This document shows positions 17,001 through 25,400 of a stretch of 39,608 nucleotides of DNA, piece after piece. The translations under genes and the position numbers were made by a program. Each line of letters opens with the position of its first letter. Within the stretch, counting starts at the first letter, position 1. This stretch comes from a virus. Location: the IMG/VR virus record IMGVR_UViG_3300047510_000284, positions 1-39,608 of that record. One strand, given 5' to 3'. The notes beneath the pieces were generated by a model. That model saw only the letters and a program-made list of their open reading frames with translations. It ran no database searches and was not told the DNA's origin.

Positions 17001-19359
17001 CTTGGAAATCTCCATTAATCTTTCCAGATTGAGCAATAGTTCCTAGTACTAAGTTACCATTAACAGTCGCTGTCGCAACTGCTGTTGTGGCATCATTATA
17101 GAAGTTTAATTCTGTGCCACGAATAGTTGCTTCAAGTGGAATCTCGGTTGGGTCAAATCCTCTTGCAGAACAACCATAGTTACCCCAAGAGTTGTTTCCA
17201 CCGAGAGAGCGCATACGAGCACCACCAGAGCAAGCATAACCAATATGAGCGTAGTAAGTAAAGCAAGAAACAATTTCTGAGTTTCCATTGTCCTTACACC
17301 AAATCGCAACACCCATTTCTGGGAACTGTGTTACGTTGCCAAATAGTAAGCTTTGGTGACCAGAAGCAAAGTGAGATGGGTGATCTTTTCCTTCATTGAC
17401 AGAACCATCTACAATAGCGCCAACACCTTTAAATGAGTATGCCGCACAACTGTAAATATAAGGACTCTTAATAATATTCTGTGATACCAGGAATGGATTG
17501 ATTCTCCAGAAAACGAACCCAACCTGACATTGTGTGATATCAGCAAGTTTGTTTGTTATTTCTTCCTCGATTGTCAATCCAGTTGTATCTGGCATAACAA
17601 AACCAGCATCGGGGTCTGGGTTGTTGAATACAAGATCCTTGAGCATCACACCTTCCGAAAGGAAGAATAGAGTTGCTTTGGTGTTATTTAGATTTTCAAC
17701 AGAAATGATATTTACTTCAGGTGCTGTTCCTAAATCAGTACCGTTTAAGAAAGTATCTGTATCGATAATAGGACCACCAGCAATGGTTTCAACATAAACC
17801 ATTTTTTTGCGATTTGATTCTCCGCTGCCCACGGGGGTAGCGTCAGTATCAGCAAAGTGAAGAACTCTTGCAGTTCTGGTTGCCCCTGCTAATGTATCAA
17901 CAGTCAGTGTATCTCCTGGCTTTAATAAACATGTTGAATCAATGATTAATCTTTGAATCTTACTTAAACCTGGACCTGGCTCGATAATAGTTCCTCTACT
18001 GTCGTCACCAACAACAGAACAATATGGTGGAACCGTAATAGGACACTCTTCGTCGTATACACCAGCTTTTACATAAATCGTTGCTGGGTTCTGTTCGTCA
18101 CAACCTTCTTGTGCAGCAATCTGAGTGGCGTACTTAACTGTTCTAAAAGCTCTTCCAATAGAACCGCCATAACCATCAGAAAAATCATCAACGCCATCTA
18201 AGTTTACAAAATAAACTTTTCTGGTTTTTGCATTACCCCACCCAGGAATACCATTTTCTGTAGCATAGAGAATCTGACCAGGATCTCCTATGGGCAATCT
18301 TGCGTTGGTAGCATTCGCTCTGTAGAGAAGATCACCTTTTGTTGTGATTGTACTTTCTTCATCGCCCCTCGCAACTACAGACCAGAATCCATCTGCATCA
18401 TTGGTTCCAGGATCTCTTCCTAAGTTATTGTAAGCAATGCTTACATAAGTACTAGAAGCTAGGGTGATTACATCGTTCTTTTGATATGTTGTTTGGTCAT
18501 CCCAATCACCTTTATAAGATAAACCTTCCGAGATTAAACTCCATTTTAACGCACCATCTCCTGATTCATTTGGAGCAATCCCCGCTACACTCGTAAGCAT
18601 TTTAACGAATGTGTTTCCACCAAAACGAACTACATCCCCAGGAACGTAAATGGTTGCTGGATTATAAACACCTTTTGAATCAAAACCAATACTGATTACT
18701 TCCCAATCGGTGCTAACATAGTTGTTTGGTTGTTTGTCAGTATTAATAGTTTTTGCGGTATATGAATAACCACCAAAAAGAACGATGTCCCCAGGTTGAT
18801 ATTCCGTACTCGAATCCCAACTATCTTCAAACTTTACTGATTCTAAGTAAAGAGTAAACTTAGTAATATCAAATGCTGTCGTTGAAGTATGACCTAGATT
18901 GCATAGGTAAATATTGTTTCCATACTTAACAAGATCATTGACTTTATACCAAGTGTTTTGCTGCCAAGTTCCTTTGTTTTCTGTGCCGTTATAAAAAAGA
19001 TCCCAGTTACCAGCAAAGTTTGTTAGGTAAAAAAGATTTTGGTCGGATGGTGAAGTGTGGTTGTCTTTACAAATGTAAATATTGCCACCATAACGCACAA
19101 GATCATTTTTAGCGTAGAAAGTATTTGGTTGCCAAGAACCAGCATTTCTAATACCAGGAACATATAGTTCCCATCTTGGTGTACTTGCGTTGAGATCAAC
19201 ATCTTCCCATTGCTCTACTGAACCAGTAGAAGTGTGGTTAACCACACAAACGTAAGTATTACCTCTGAATGAGATAATATCGTCCAGAACATAGGCGCGG
19301 TTTGGTTGCCATTCGCCAGTCCAGTTGAACTTTAGTCTACCTAATCTAAATTCAGCCAT
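14044..19359 (-). CDS. Giant tail-fibre-like virion protein with carbohydrate-binding-like repeats and beta helix
   Basis: A 1771-aa protein. Residues about 13-332 hold six repeats of about 50 residues patterned W-x(6-8)-Y-x2-(G/N)D-(I/L/V)(V/I)-x2-GGNxY-x-C, for example WQPNTFYAKNDLVRYGGNIY, similar to chitinase-type (CBM5/12-like) carbohydrate-binding repeats. A linker with GDPGQILYATENGIPGW follows. About 385-800 looks like a pectate-lyase-type beta helix (ATIYVKAGVYDEECPITVPP, SVVGDDSRGTIIEPGPG). Later parts include TVNGNSTVSGDMIIGGSLQV, shared with the 540-aa protein, and a C-terminal tip domain also shared with it. Cyanophage homologues are virion structural proteins. It follows the 219-aa gene by 17 bases with an AGGAAG ribosome site and ends at a terminator. 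Receptor or glycan binding is inferred. Confidence 0.85.
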   Translation of the reverse strand: MAEFRLGRLKFNWTGEWQPNRAYVLDDIISFRGNTYVCVVNHTSTGSVEQWEDVDLNASTPRWELYVPGIRNAGSWQPNTFYAKNDLVRYGGNIYICKDNHTSPSDQNLFYLTNFAGNWDLFYNGTENKGTWQQNTWYKVNDLVKYGNNIYLCNLGHTSTTAFDITKFTLYLESVKFEDSWDSSTEYQPGDIVLFGGYSYTAKTINTDKQPNNYVSTDWEVISIGFDSKGVYNPATIYVPGDVVRFGGNTFVKMLTSVAGIAPNESGDGALKWSLISEGLSYKGDWDDQTTYQKNDVITLASSTYVSIAYNNLGRDPGTNDADGFWSVVARGDEESTITTKGDLLYRANATNARLPIGDPGQILYATENGIPGWGNAKTRKVYFVNLDGVDDFSDGYGGSIGRAFRTVKYATQIAAQEGCDEQNPATIYVKAGVYDEECPITVPPYCSVVGDDSRGTIIEPGPGLSKIQRLIIDSTCLLKPGDTLTVDTLAGATRTARVLHFADTDATPVGSGESNRKKMVYVETIAGGPIIDTDTFLNGTDLGTAPEVNIISVENLNNTKATLFFLSEGVMLKDLVFNNPDPDAGFVMPDTTGLTIEEEITNKLADITQCQVGFVFWRINPFLVSQNIIKSPYIYSCAAYSFKGVGAIVDGSVNEGKDHPSHFASGHQSLLFGNVTQFPEMGVAIWCKDNGNSEIVSCFTYYAHIGYACSGGARMRSLGGNNSWGNYGCSARGFDPTEIPLEATIRGTELNFYNDATTAVATATVNGNLVLGTIAQSGKINGDFQVGSIISNEGSANNTSITGVVGNGTTATVSFATKPFNPYVVGKQITISGVSNSAFNGTFTVTGIVGTDGVITGVQFASTTTATLGAGGTVRPALGKARVLYVLAGNDYTKVLIEPITGFIGDGQRCAQITGSDPNNPPPVNIPEASTVIENSEFPSTSPSESAANRATRGAKFAVINLPEKPKITSAVTFSDSVDGINYVIQEIENYSDGPSATFKVLDVTRTASLENTVVTIPIAKTGTFPTGVNRPAETHVGGTDITLYSLLTGTNNQVLIDNPGQLLTSTSATNINILNPERVTAALATYNTASTTLYLLVGNELMLPTAVVDDQFNSYVTVVRAQEGTIAQEHADQDSPNFPQNAVVRFVVKYTPVTTLRQDSTNLSNVLSYSSLTGNGGLPVFSFTDQEGVATKTINENDFIKIDNEFFRVDLKTSTNPGTAILTFFPVKSVSEGSGNRLQIRYRYSQIRLTGHDMLEIGTGGIATTNFPDEPTIRPDETKETNFIAPARIYYVTTNQDGNFKVGQFFKIDQATGRSTIDASAFDLTGLSNLQFALADGTKVGVEVTKFDADATLGGSESSDSFVPTQKAVKTYVDSNFISSNQDITVGSEAVNKNLTVNGNSTVSGDMIIGGSLQVSGTTTSINTTELIVEDVNVILAGGNVTGDSAIQGAGLTIKGTTDKTISYDGSSTTGRFNISENLLLAPGKYIASKPAATDGTGALATEEIMIDTNVSGSTGIGLVFPTISQLDIGNASTALTIGATTGTTTVRNSLIVPAGTTTLAPLRFTPTAAALLTLPLQGGFEYNQIAFYASATTEGGRGIILAPQILRAAADFAQTGTTNTVRNVFSGTTQDAAPLRANTLYRFRGCYYFAKSTTTSGTWNLLFTFSNAPTNFRYNSIGANGPSTTALFFQNTTATGSTAVTQAVTVTTDCAIRFEGYFVSNATTGGTLTPQFNKSDTANATVNTRTNSYFEIQAMGPANPSIIAGTWS

Positions 19360-19376
19360 TTTTATACTTCCTGAGA

Positions 19377-20036
19377 TTAACGTGGTGATTGTGAATAATC
19401 ATGGTTTCCGAACTTGGCAACCAAATAACCTTGATCATCGATATAGTAAGAGATTTTTCTCGCATCAAATCTATACTGTTGATATTTATCAGATGGGGAG
19501 TTTGAATATGTTTTTACCAACTCATCAACATATAAATGTAAATCTGATTGAGATGATTCTTCTTTTATAAAAGTGGAAGAAACAATAATCTCATCACCCA
19601 CGCCAAAATCTTCGCCACCATTAGTTACATTAATGTCACTAATAACCCCATCAGAATCTCTTGTTATAGAAACTGATAAATTTTTTCCTTTTTTATTGGA
19701 TACTAATCCATTAACTACATATGTTTCATTTGCTTCTGACGCTAACTTAGTTCCTCCTGTAATAAGTTTCAGTCTAAGAACAGGTGCTTTTGCGTCAACA
19801 TTATCTACTCCATCAAGTAAATCAGACAACTGTGTGTTTTCTTCGTTGAAAACATCAATGGTTCCTTCATCTGTGGGTCTTAGTGTATTGTAATACAACA
19901 TACCTTCAGAATCTCTTCTAAGTGCATGAAAATACCAACTAGTAGTGGTTCTTATTACACTACTAATATCTCCACTTCCACCACCGCCGCTGCTACTACC
20001 AGAACCAGATAAATCACTACTTAAATATAGTGCCAT
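19377..20036 (-). CDS. Virion structural protein, fibre-associated, unknown function
   Basis: A 219-aa protein. The N-terminus has a flexible Ser/Gly run (SSDLSGSGSSSGGGGSGD) and then a mixed alpha/beta body with GMLYYNTLRPTDEGTIDVF and a strand-rich end (YQQYRFDARKISYYIDDQGY). It lies between the 229-aa and 1771-aa fibre-like genes, with a GGAG ribosome site in the 11-base gap after its neighbour. This suggests a connector or adaptor of the same fibre complex. I recognise no characterised family. Confidence 0.7.
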   Translation of the reverse strand: MALYLSSDLSGSGSSSGGGGSGDISSVIRTTTSWYFHALRRDSEGMLYYNTLRPTDEGTIDVFNEENTQLSDLLDGVDNVDAKAPVLRLKLITGGTKLASEANETYVVNGLVSNKKGKNLSVSITRDSDGVISDINVTNGGEDFGVGDEIIVSSTFIKEESSQSDLHLYVDELVKTYSNSPSDKYQQYRFDARKISYYIDDQGYLVAKFGNHDYSQSPR

Positions 20037-20047
20037 TTATTTTTCTC

Positions 20048-20737
20048 CTATCTTGGGAATACTCTCCAATATTGACCATCCCAAACTACTCTAACAATAG
20101 CGTTAGATAAATCAAAAACATATTCATTATCTTCAATGTTTGCTAAGTTAATAAAAGAAGCAGAACTATTTGCGGGAATCAATCTTACAAAATTTATACC
20201 CCAAGTTCCTTTAGCATCAATAAACTCAATACCTTCTCCATCTTCTACCACAGGCAATCCTGTAGAAGGATCAATTGCACTAGTATCTGGTAAAGTTATT
20301 TCTATAGTATTATCTGATGTATCTACCAAATATAATCCTTGTGATTCTGCATTAAAATCAGAATCATATGGAACATATCTAGGAAGACCATTAAATGTGT
20401 CTGCCCACGTCATCCCATCGCCAGTAGCTTTCAGGATTTGTCCCTCGTTACCACCAGAACCGTTTACGATCATTGTGCCAATGGCATAAAAATCGTCTAA
20501 AGTTTTATTCTTTAGAGTATCCGTGGTATTTCTTGCTACTAAAGTATCAGTAGAGTTTGGTATGGTAATGGTTGCAGAACCAGCAGTAGCGACAAGTTGA
20601 TTGCCACTTAACTTTAACGTATTAGAATCTGCGCTATCAAATGTGAGATTTCTTAGCTTTCGGTCAATACTGATAACCTCAGTATTGATAATGGATAAAC
20701 CATTTTTAACCGAAAAATTTTTATTTTCTAGCGTCAT
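20048..20737 (-). CDS. Short tail-fibre-like virion protein
   Basis: A 229-aa protein with fibre-type elements: TDTLVARNTTDTLKNKTLDD (the TLxNKTL motif of many phage fibres, about residues 63-82) and GGNEGQILKATGDGMTWAD (about 94-112), a motif shared in form with the 1771-aa protein. The C-terminal half is a compact beta domain ending VRVVWDGQYWRVFPR, typical of small fibre tips. It is first in the 229-219-1771 unit behind a perfect late promoter. The leader contains seven consecutive G residues (20751-20757) in place of an ordinary ribosome site. Confidence 0.75.
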   Translation of the reverse strand: MTLENKNFSVKNGLSIINTEVISIDRKLRNLTFDSADSNTLKLSGNQLVATAGSATITIPNSTDTLVARNTTDTLKNKTLDDFYAIGTMIVNGSGGNEGQILKATGDGMTWADTFNGLPRYVPYDSDFNAESQGLYLVDTSDNTIEITLPDTSAIDPSTGLPVVEDGEGIEFIDAKGTWGINFVRLIPANSSASFINLANIEDNEYVFDLSNAIVRVVWDGQYWRVFPR

Positions 20738-20774
20738 GAAGGTTCACTTTCCCCCCCACATAAGGTTTCATAGA

Positions 20775-20782
20775 TATTTATA
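20775..20782 (-). promoter_or_regulatory. Perfect T4-type late promoter for the 229-219-1771 unit (TATAAATA)
   Basis: The minus-strand box is a perfect TATAAATA, 38 bases ahead of the 229-aa ATG and immediately downstream of a terminator. This defines a clean transcription-unit boundary. Confidence 0.75.
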
Positions 20783-20809
20783 AAAAAAATCCCTCCGCGA
20801 GGAGGGATT
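20782..20809 (-). terminator. Intrinsic terminator after the 540-aa gene
   Basis: A nine-pair stem (20801-20809 with 20788-20796, core GGAGGG/CCCTCC) with a four-base loop is followed on the minus strand by eight U residues (20782-20789, partly within the stem). It lies 20 bases after the 540-aa stop codon and is not followed by a U tract on the plus strand. Confidence 0.85.
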
Positions 20810-20828
20810 GAAAAATATGTGAAAAATA

Positions 20829-22451
20829 TCACGCAACAAAAGTTCCAATACTTCCAGCAGGCAATCTTCTTACAGTGTAGAAACTGCCTCTCTGCAGTGT
20901 AATACCGTTAGCAGAAGAAGTGACACGCAAGCGAATATTTCCAGCAGTAGTTGCGTTTGCTAAGAAATAAGACTTCACAACATGGTAATGGTTACCAATC
21001 GCCATTGAAGCAGATGCTGGAAGTGCTAATGAAGCTGCGTTGGAAGAACTGACATGTTGACCAACCACACCAGCGTTTTGTAAACCTTGAGAACTTAATG
21101 CAGCATATTGCCAGTTTTGTGTGCTGACTAATGTGTATGTATGTGTACCAGCAGTAGTGGTGCGAATCCAATACATGTGATATTCAATCTCATAGTATGC
21201 ACCAGCAAGGAAAGGAAAACTACTTGTTGCAGGGAATGCATCAATAATAGCAGTACCAGTAATAGCAGTATTGTTTGCTGTTACTTGATATCTATTTAAT
21301 GTCTCTACATACTTTTTGCCGTTAGCAGTATCTGCATTCGTCAAATAAAACTGTGTGCCGTCATACTCAAACGCACCCGCTGTTGCGGTTGTCAACAAAG
21401 AACCTACAGTAAACTGGATTGGAGCTTTAGATGTTGTACCTGCCAGTGGTTTTAAAGCACTATCATTGACGATAACAATATCACCTGTTCCATTACCAGA
21501 CAATCTCAAATCAACGTTAGTTTCTCCAAAAGATTGAATCAGTGGACCAGTAGTTCCAGTTGCAGCGTTGGTAATCTTAACTTCATTAACAGCATTGGCA
21601 GTTACACCAAACTCTAAAAGTTCATTGCCATTACTATCTGCAATGAATCCAGTATCAACAAATCTAGGTGCAGTTAAGGTTTTGCCAGACAGTGTTTGAG
21701 TGCCATCAATAGAAACAATATCACCTGTGTTCGTACCGCCGATTGTTTTGCCTAAAACTGCAGATGAAGAAAGAACTACAGTGCCATTGATTTCATAAGC
21801 CTTTCCATTAGCAAGATGAAAATCTTCGGTACAGTTAAATCTACTGTTAGCATGATTATATTGAATACTAATACCAGTAGTTCCTAAAGTAAAACCGCCA
21901 GTATCAACAGTAGCGGAAGTTGTCTGACCATCACCCAAAACAATCAAAGGATCATTGAATGTTACTGTAGTTGAGTCAATGGTAGTAGTAGTTCCGAGAA
22001 CTTCTAGGTTACCTTTGATTTGAACTGTACCAGTGTCATCTCCAACTGTAGCTGGATCAATAACAAGTGTTCCTGGTCCCTGAATCTGAACTCCAGTTCC
22101 GAGAACGAGGTTACTATTTACAATGCCGTTAATAGTAACAGTATCCGAAGAATCGCTTCCGAGGATAACGTTGCCATTTGCATCTAGGGTGGTGAAAGCA
22201 CCGCTGCTTCTGGTGGTAGCTCCAACAGAAGCATTATTGATTGTTCCACCATTGATGGCGGGTGAGGTGAGTGTTTTATTTGTTAGGGTTTGTGTAGCGG
22301 TTCTACCAACCATTTCCTGCCCACCAGCAGTCACGCCATCGTGTACTACGACAACCTTTTTATCAGTATCAACAGTTACCTCAGCAAGAGCACCCGTAAA
22401 GGTGCTATGCTGAGTTGTAGTCCCCCTTCTAAACTGAACTTCTTTCGTCAT
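20829..22451 (-). CDS. Tail-fibre-like protein with Mtd-type N-terminal domain
   Basis: A 540-aa protein. Residues 1-45 (VQFRRGTTTQHSTFTGALAE, VDTDKKVVVVHDGVTAGG) closely resemble the N-terminal domain of the Bordetella phage tropism determinant Mtd, a trimeric attachment fold. Next come TLTNKTLTSPAINGGT and repeats with GNLEVLGTTTTIDSTTVTFN that form fibre shafts. The C-terminal 170 residues, beginning KAPIQFTVGSLLTTATAGAF, are a tip domain shared with the 1771-aa protein. The variable C-type lectin domain of Mtd is absent. It has its own late promoter (22475-22482) and is followed by a strong terminator, so it is a monocistronic unit. A receptor-binding fibre is the likely role. Confidence 0.85.
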   Translation of the reverse strand: MTKEVQFRRGTTTQHSTFTGALAEVTVDTDKKVVVVHDGVTAGGQEMVGRTATQTLTNKTLTSPAINGGTINNASVGATTRSSGAFTTLDANGNVILGSDSSDTVTINGIVNSNLVLGTGVQIQGPGTLVIDPATVGDDTGTVQIKGNLEVLGTTTTIDSTTVTFNDPLIVLGDGQTTSATVDTGGFTLGTTGISIQYNHANSRFNCTEDFHLANGKAYEINGTVVLSSSAVLGKTIGGTNTGDIVSIDGTQTLSGKTLTAPRFVDTGFIADSNGNELLEFGVTANAVNEVKITNAATGTTGPLIQSFGETNVDLRLSGNGTGDIVIVNDSALKPLAGTTSKAPIQFTVGSLLTTATAGAFEYDGTQFYLTNADTANGKKYVETLNRYQVTANNTAITGTAIIDAFPATSSFPFLAGAYYEIEYHMYWIRTTTAGTHTYTLVSTQNWQYAALSSQGLQNAGVVGQHVSSSNAASLALPASASMAIGNHYHVVKSYFLANATTAGNIRLRVTSSANGITLQRGSFYTVRRLPAGSIGTFVA

Positions 22452-22474
22452 TTTTCTGTGTTACCTTTATTAGA

Positions 22475-22482
22475 TATTTATG
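22475..22482 (-). promoter_or_regulatory. T4-type late promoter for the 540-aa gene (CATAAATA)
   Basis: The minus-strand box is CATAAATA, 24 bases ahead of the 540-aa ATG, in the 32-base gap after the 2193-aa gene. Confidence 0.6.
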
Positions 22483-22483
22483 A

Positions 22484-25400
22484 TTATGCCTGTGATTCAG
22501 ACCAAGTGATTCTTGACGATAGGGATAGTGGTGAGTTAACCGTAATACCAGAGACGTTCAGAGGAGCAACGGCAACCGTTAGAACGTCTGGTCCGTCAGG
22601 GAATACACCATCACCGCCGAGGACTGAGTTACCTAGCGATAGTAGGTTATCAATATCTTGGTTAAACACGTTAGATAGTTTCTTACCACTTGCCTCAGTA
22701 GAACCACCAGAAGCACGGAAGGTAAACACGGTCGTACCACCAACCACAGTATCATCGTTTTGGTGTGAAATATATTGACACAATGAAGGTCTTCCTACAT
22801 TCTGCCAGTTGTATTGACTCAATGCGCCATTTAGAATGAGGCGAATCTCAATATCGTGGGTTGTGAGTGTACCAACTGTTTGTAGAGCAAGTTGCATTCG
22901 GTTGATGATATCTCTCACACCAACGTTACCAATGAGACCACTATCAACAGAAGGAGCAAGACGAACAGAAATCATCGGAATCAATGAAGGAATCGGAGTA
23001 TCCGTACCAACTGTATGCGCTAGTGCCGATGATGTAGAAGCAGCGATGAAACCAGTTGTTCCTGGTGGGTTGGTATTCTGTGCAGCTGCTGTAGCAGTGA
23101 AGAAGAAGTCAATATCAGCACTACCACCACCAGTGTTGAGAACACGGAAAATCCTTGCTTGCCCGCCAGCTAAAGCAGTTACTGCCGCAATAGCGGTTGA
23201 ACTGATTTGAGTACCGAATGAAACCGAACCAATCGCAGCGAAACCAGAAGCATCAGTTCTGAATCGGTGAATGATTCTGCTTCCATAACCAGGAACAGAT
23301 GTCAGAGTTACGTTATAACGGAAGTTGTAGCGGAAGAACTGAGCGTTGTTTCCTTGTGTTGTATTCAAGTCAATAATAGAACCAGTTGATGTTAATGAGA
23401 GCTGGAAGTTGGTTGACGTTACGTTCCTTACAAAATAATAAGAACCAGAAGTTAATCCGCCAATATTTGCACCACCACCGTTTTGGTATTGAATAATAGA
23501 ACCGTTGGAGAATAATGACGAAGCATTTGCTAAAGTGATCCTGTTGTTAACAAGGTCAACACTGGTTGTGGGGATGGTAGATGTGCTAGTTGAAGTTGTT
23601 GGGATGGATGTAGTAGAACCATCAGTGTTTACATAAGTATAGTTTCCAGCAGTACCAGTTGTAGTTGTTGAACTACCAGAGAACGATAGTAGTGATGAAG
23701 AACCAGTAAAGAGGTATGAACCATCATCGTCATACTTACCATCCATTTGAATGGTAGTACCCCAGTGTGCTAGAGAAGGAGCGAAAGCGGGAACACCAGT
23801 GTTAATAACCTCATAACGAGCTGGCATGTTACCTGAACGTAGGTACGCTTCATACTCTTTGTTGTTGTGCTTGAACTCGTGCATGTACTTAACATGACCG
23901 TTCTGATCCTTGAATCCGAAACGAATCTTACCTGCACCATACCATGAGTAGTCAATGTAGGCCATCTGAATCCTACCGATGTCTAAAAGATATCCTGTTG
24001 GACCAGTGCCATCGCAAGGATCAATGCTAAACTGATTCTGAGGAACTTTAACGTCAATAGTTTTTGTGATAATCGCACGAGTTGTTGTAACTCCCTTATA
24101 AGAAGGGGAAACATACATTGTACTGTTTGAAGCAATATTGGTAATCTTATATGATTGACCTCTGATTACAACGTAGTCACCAGGAGATAACTGCTCAAGG
24201 AAACGAGTACCTTGACCTGAAATAACTGGACTGTTTTTGGTGGCATTGATAGTACCAGCAATCTGCTGAGTGCTATTTCTTCTTACTGCATATAGAGTTG
24301 TGCCATCATACTCCCAGAACATACCATTCTGGGTGTCAAACATACCACAACGAATAGCAGAACCATTCCAGTTTCTAACTTGTAGTTTGGGGAATCCGTT
24401 TGCCGAAGTGTCAGATGGTTCTCCATCCATAACGTAAGTAAATGTGGTCAAAGAAGGAACACTCTGAACTGGGAAAGTTCCGTTGTAGTAGTTTACACCC
24501 GAGCTAACTTCTGCTTCGGCAACAGTGAATGCCTTGTTGGCAATCAGACCGTGTGGAAGAAGTGTAGTTACCGTAGCAACGCTACCACTTGCTGTGATTG
24601 ACTGAATCTCAATAGATGGGTTGAAGTTAATAGCGAACTGACATGCTAAACCTTTACCTGACTGGTAACGGAAGTATCTACGTGTCTGACGAATGATTTG
24701 TGAGTCAGCACCGTATCCAGCGTTGATTTCAACACCACCGTCAAATGGTCTGTGTAGGCTGAAGCAACCAGGACGCACATAGAGACCAGAAGGAATCAGA
24801 TATGTTAATCCAGTTAAAGTAGAAGCAGCAGCATCTGCAATCGTTAGAGATGTGTTGGACTTGATAGCAATAATCTCAGAAGCAAGTACAGAACCTGTTC
24901 CTAGATTGATGATGATAGTATCACCAACACGGAATGTTGATAGGAATGTGGTATTTGTTCCAGTAACAGTTGCCAGACCACTACTAATATCTACAGTACC
25001 AGCACCAGCAACTTCACCTACAACACTAAATGAGGTGAAGACATGTGAAGTTCCAGTACCAACACCAGTAATGTCTCTTGCTGAACCAGCAAGAGCATTC
25101 TCGTAAGTATCTGCTAACTTGAATGTATCTTTATCAAGTCTAATGATATAATAAGTATCATTATTTGTTAAGTTTCCGATGGATGTATTTCCATTATTGC
25201 TATACTCAATAGCAGTACCAGTTGCAAAACGGTGGTTGGTAATAGTAAATACATCAGTGGTTGTGTTCAACTGAGTTGTTGGATTTAAAGATCTTTGAAT
25301 CTTTGGAATCTGAGCAGAAACACCAAATGTATATTGAGTTGGTGAAACAACGTTAGATACAGTGTAAGCGCCGTCAAAAGATCCAGCAGTCTGAATATTT

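Noticed and set aside
19483-19490. GATAAATA inside the 219-aa gene, 124 bases ahead of the 1771-aa gene
   Set aside because: It is too far from the start compared with the 21-43 base range of the others and lies within coding sequence. The 1771-aa gene is adequately served by the upstream perfect late promoter.
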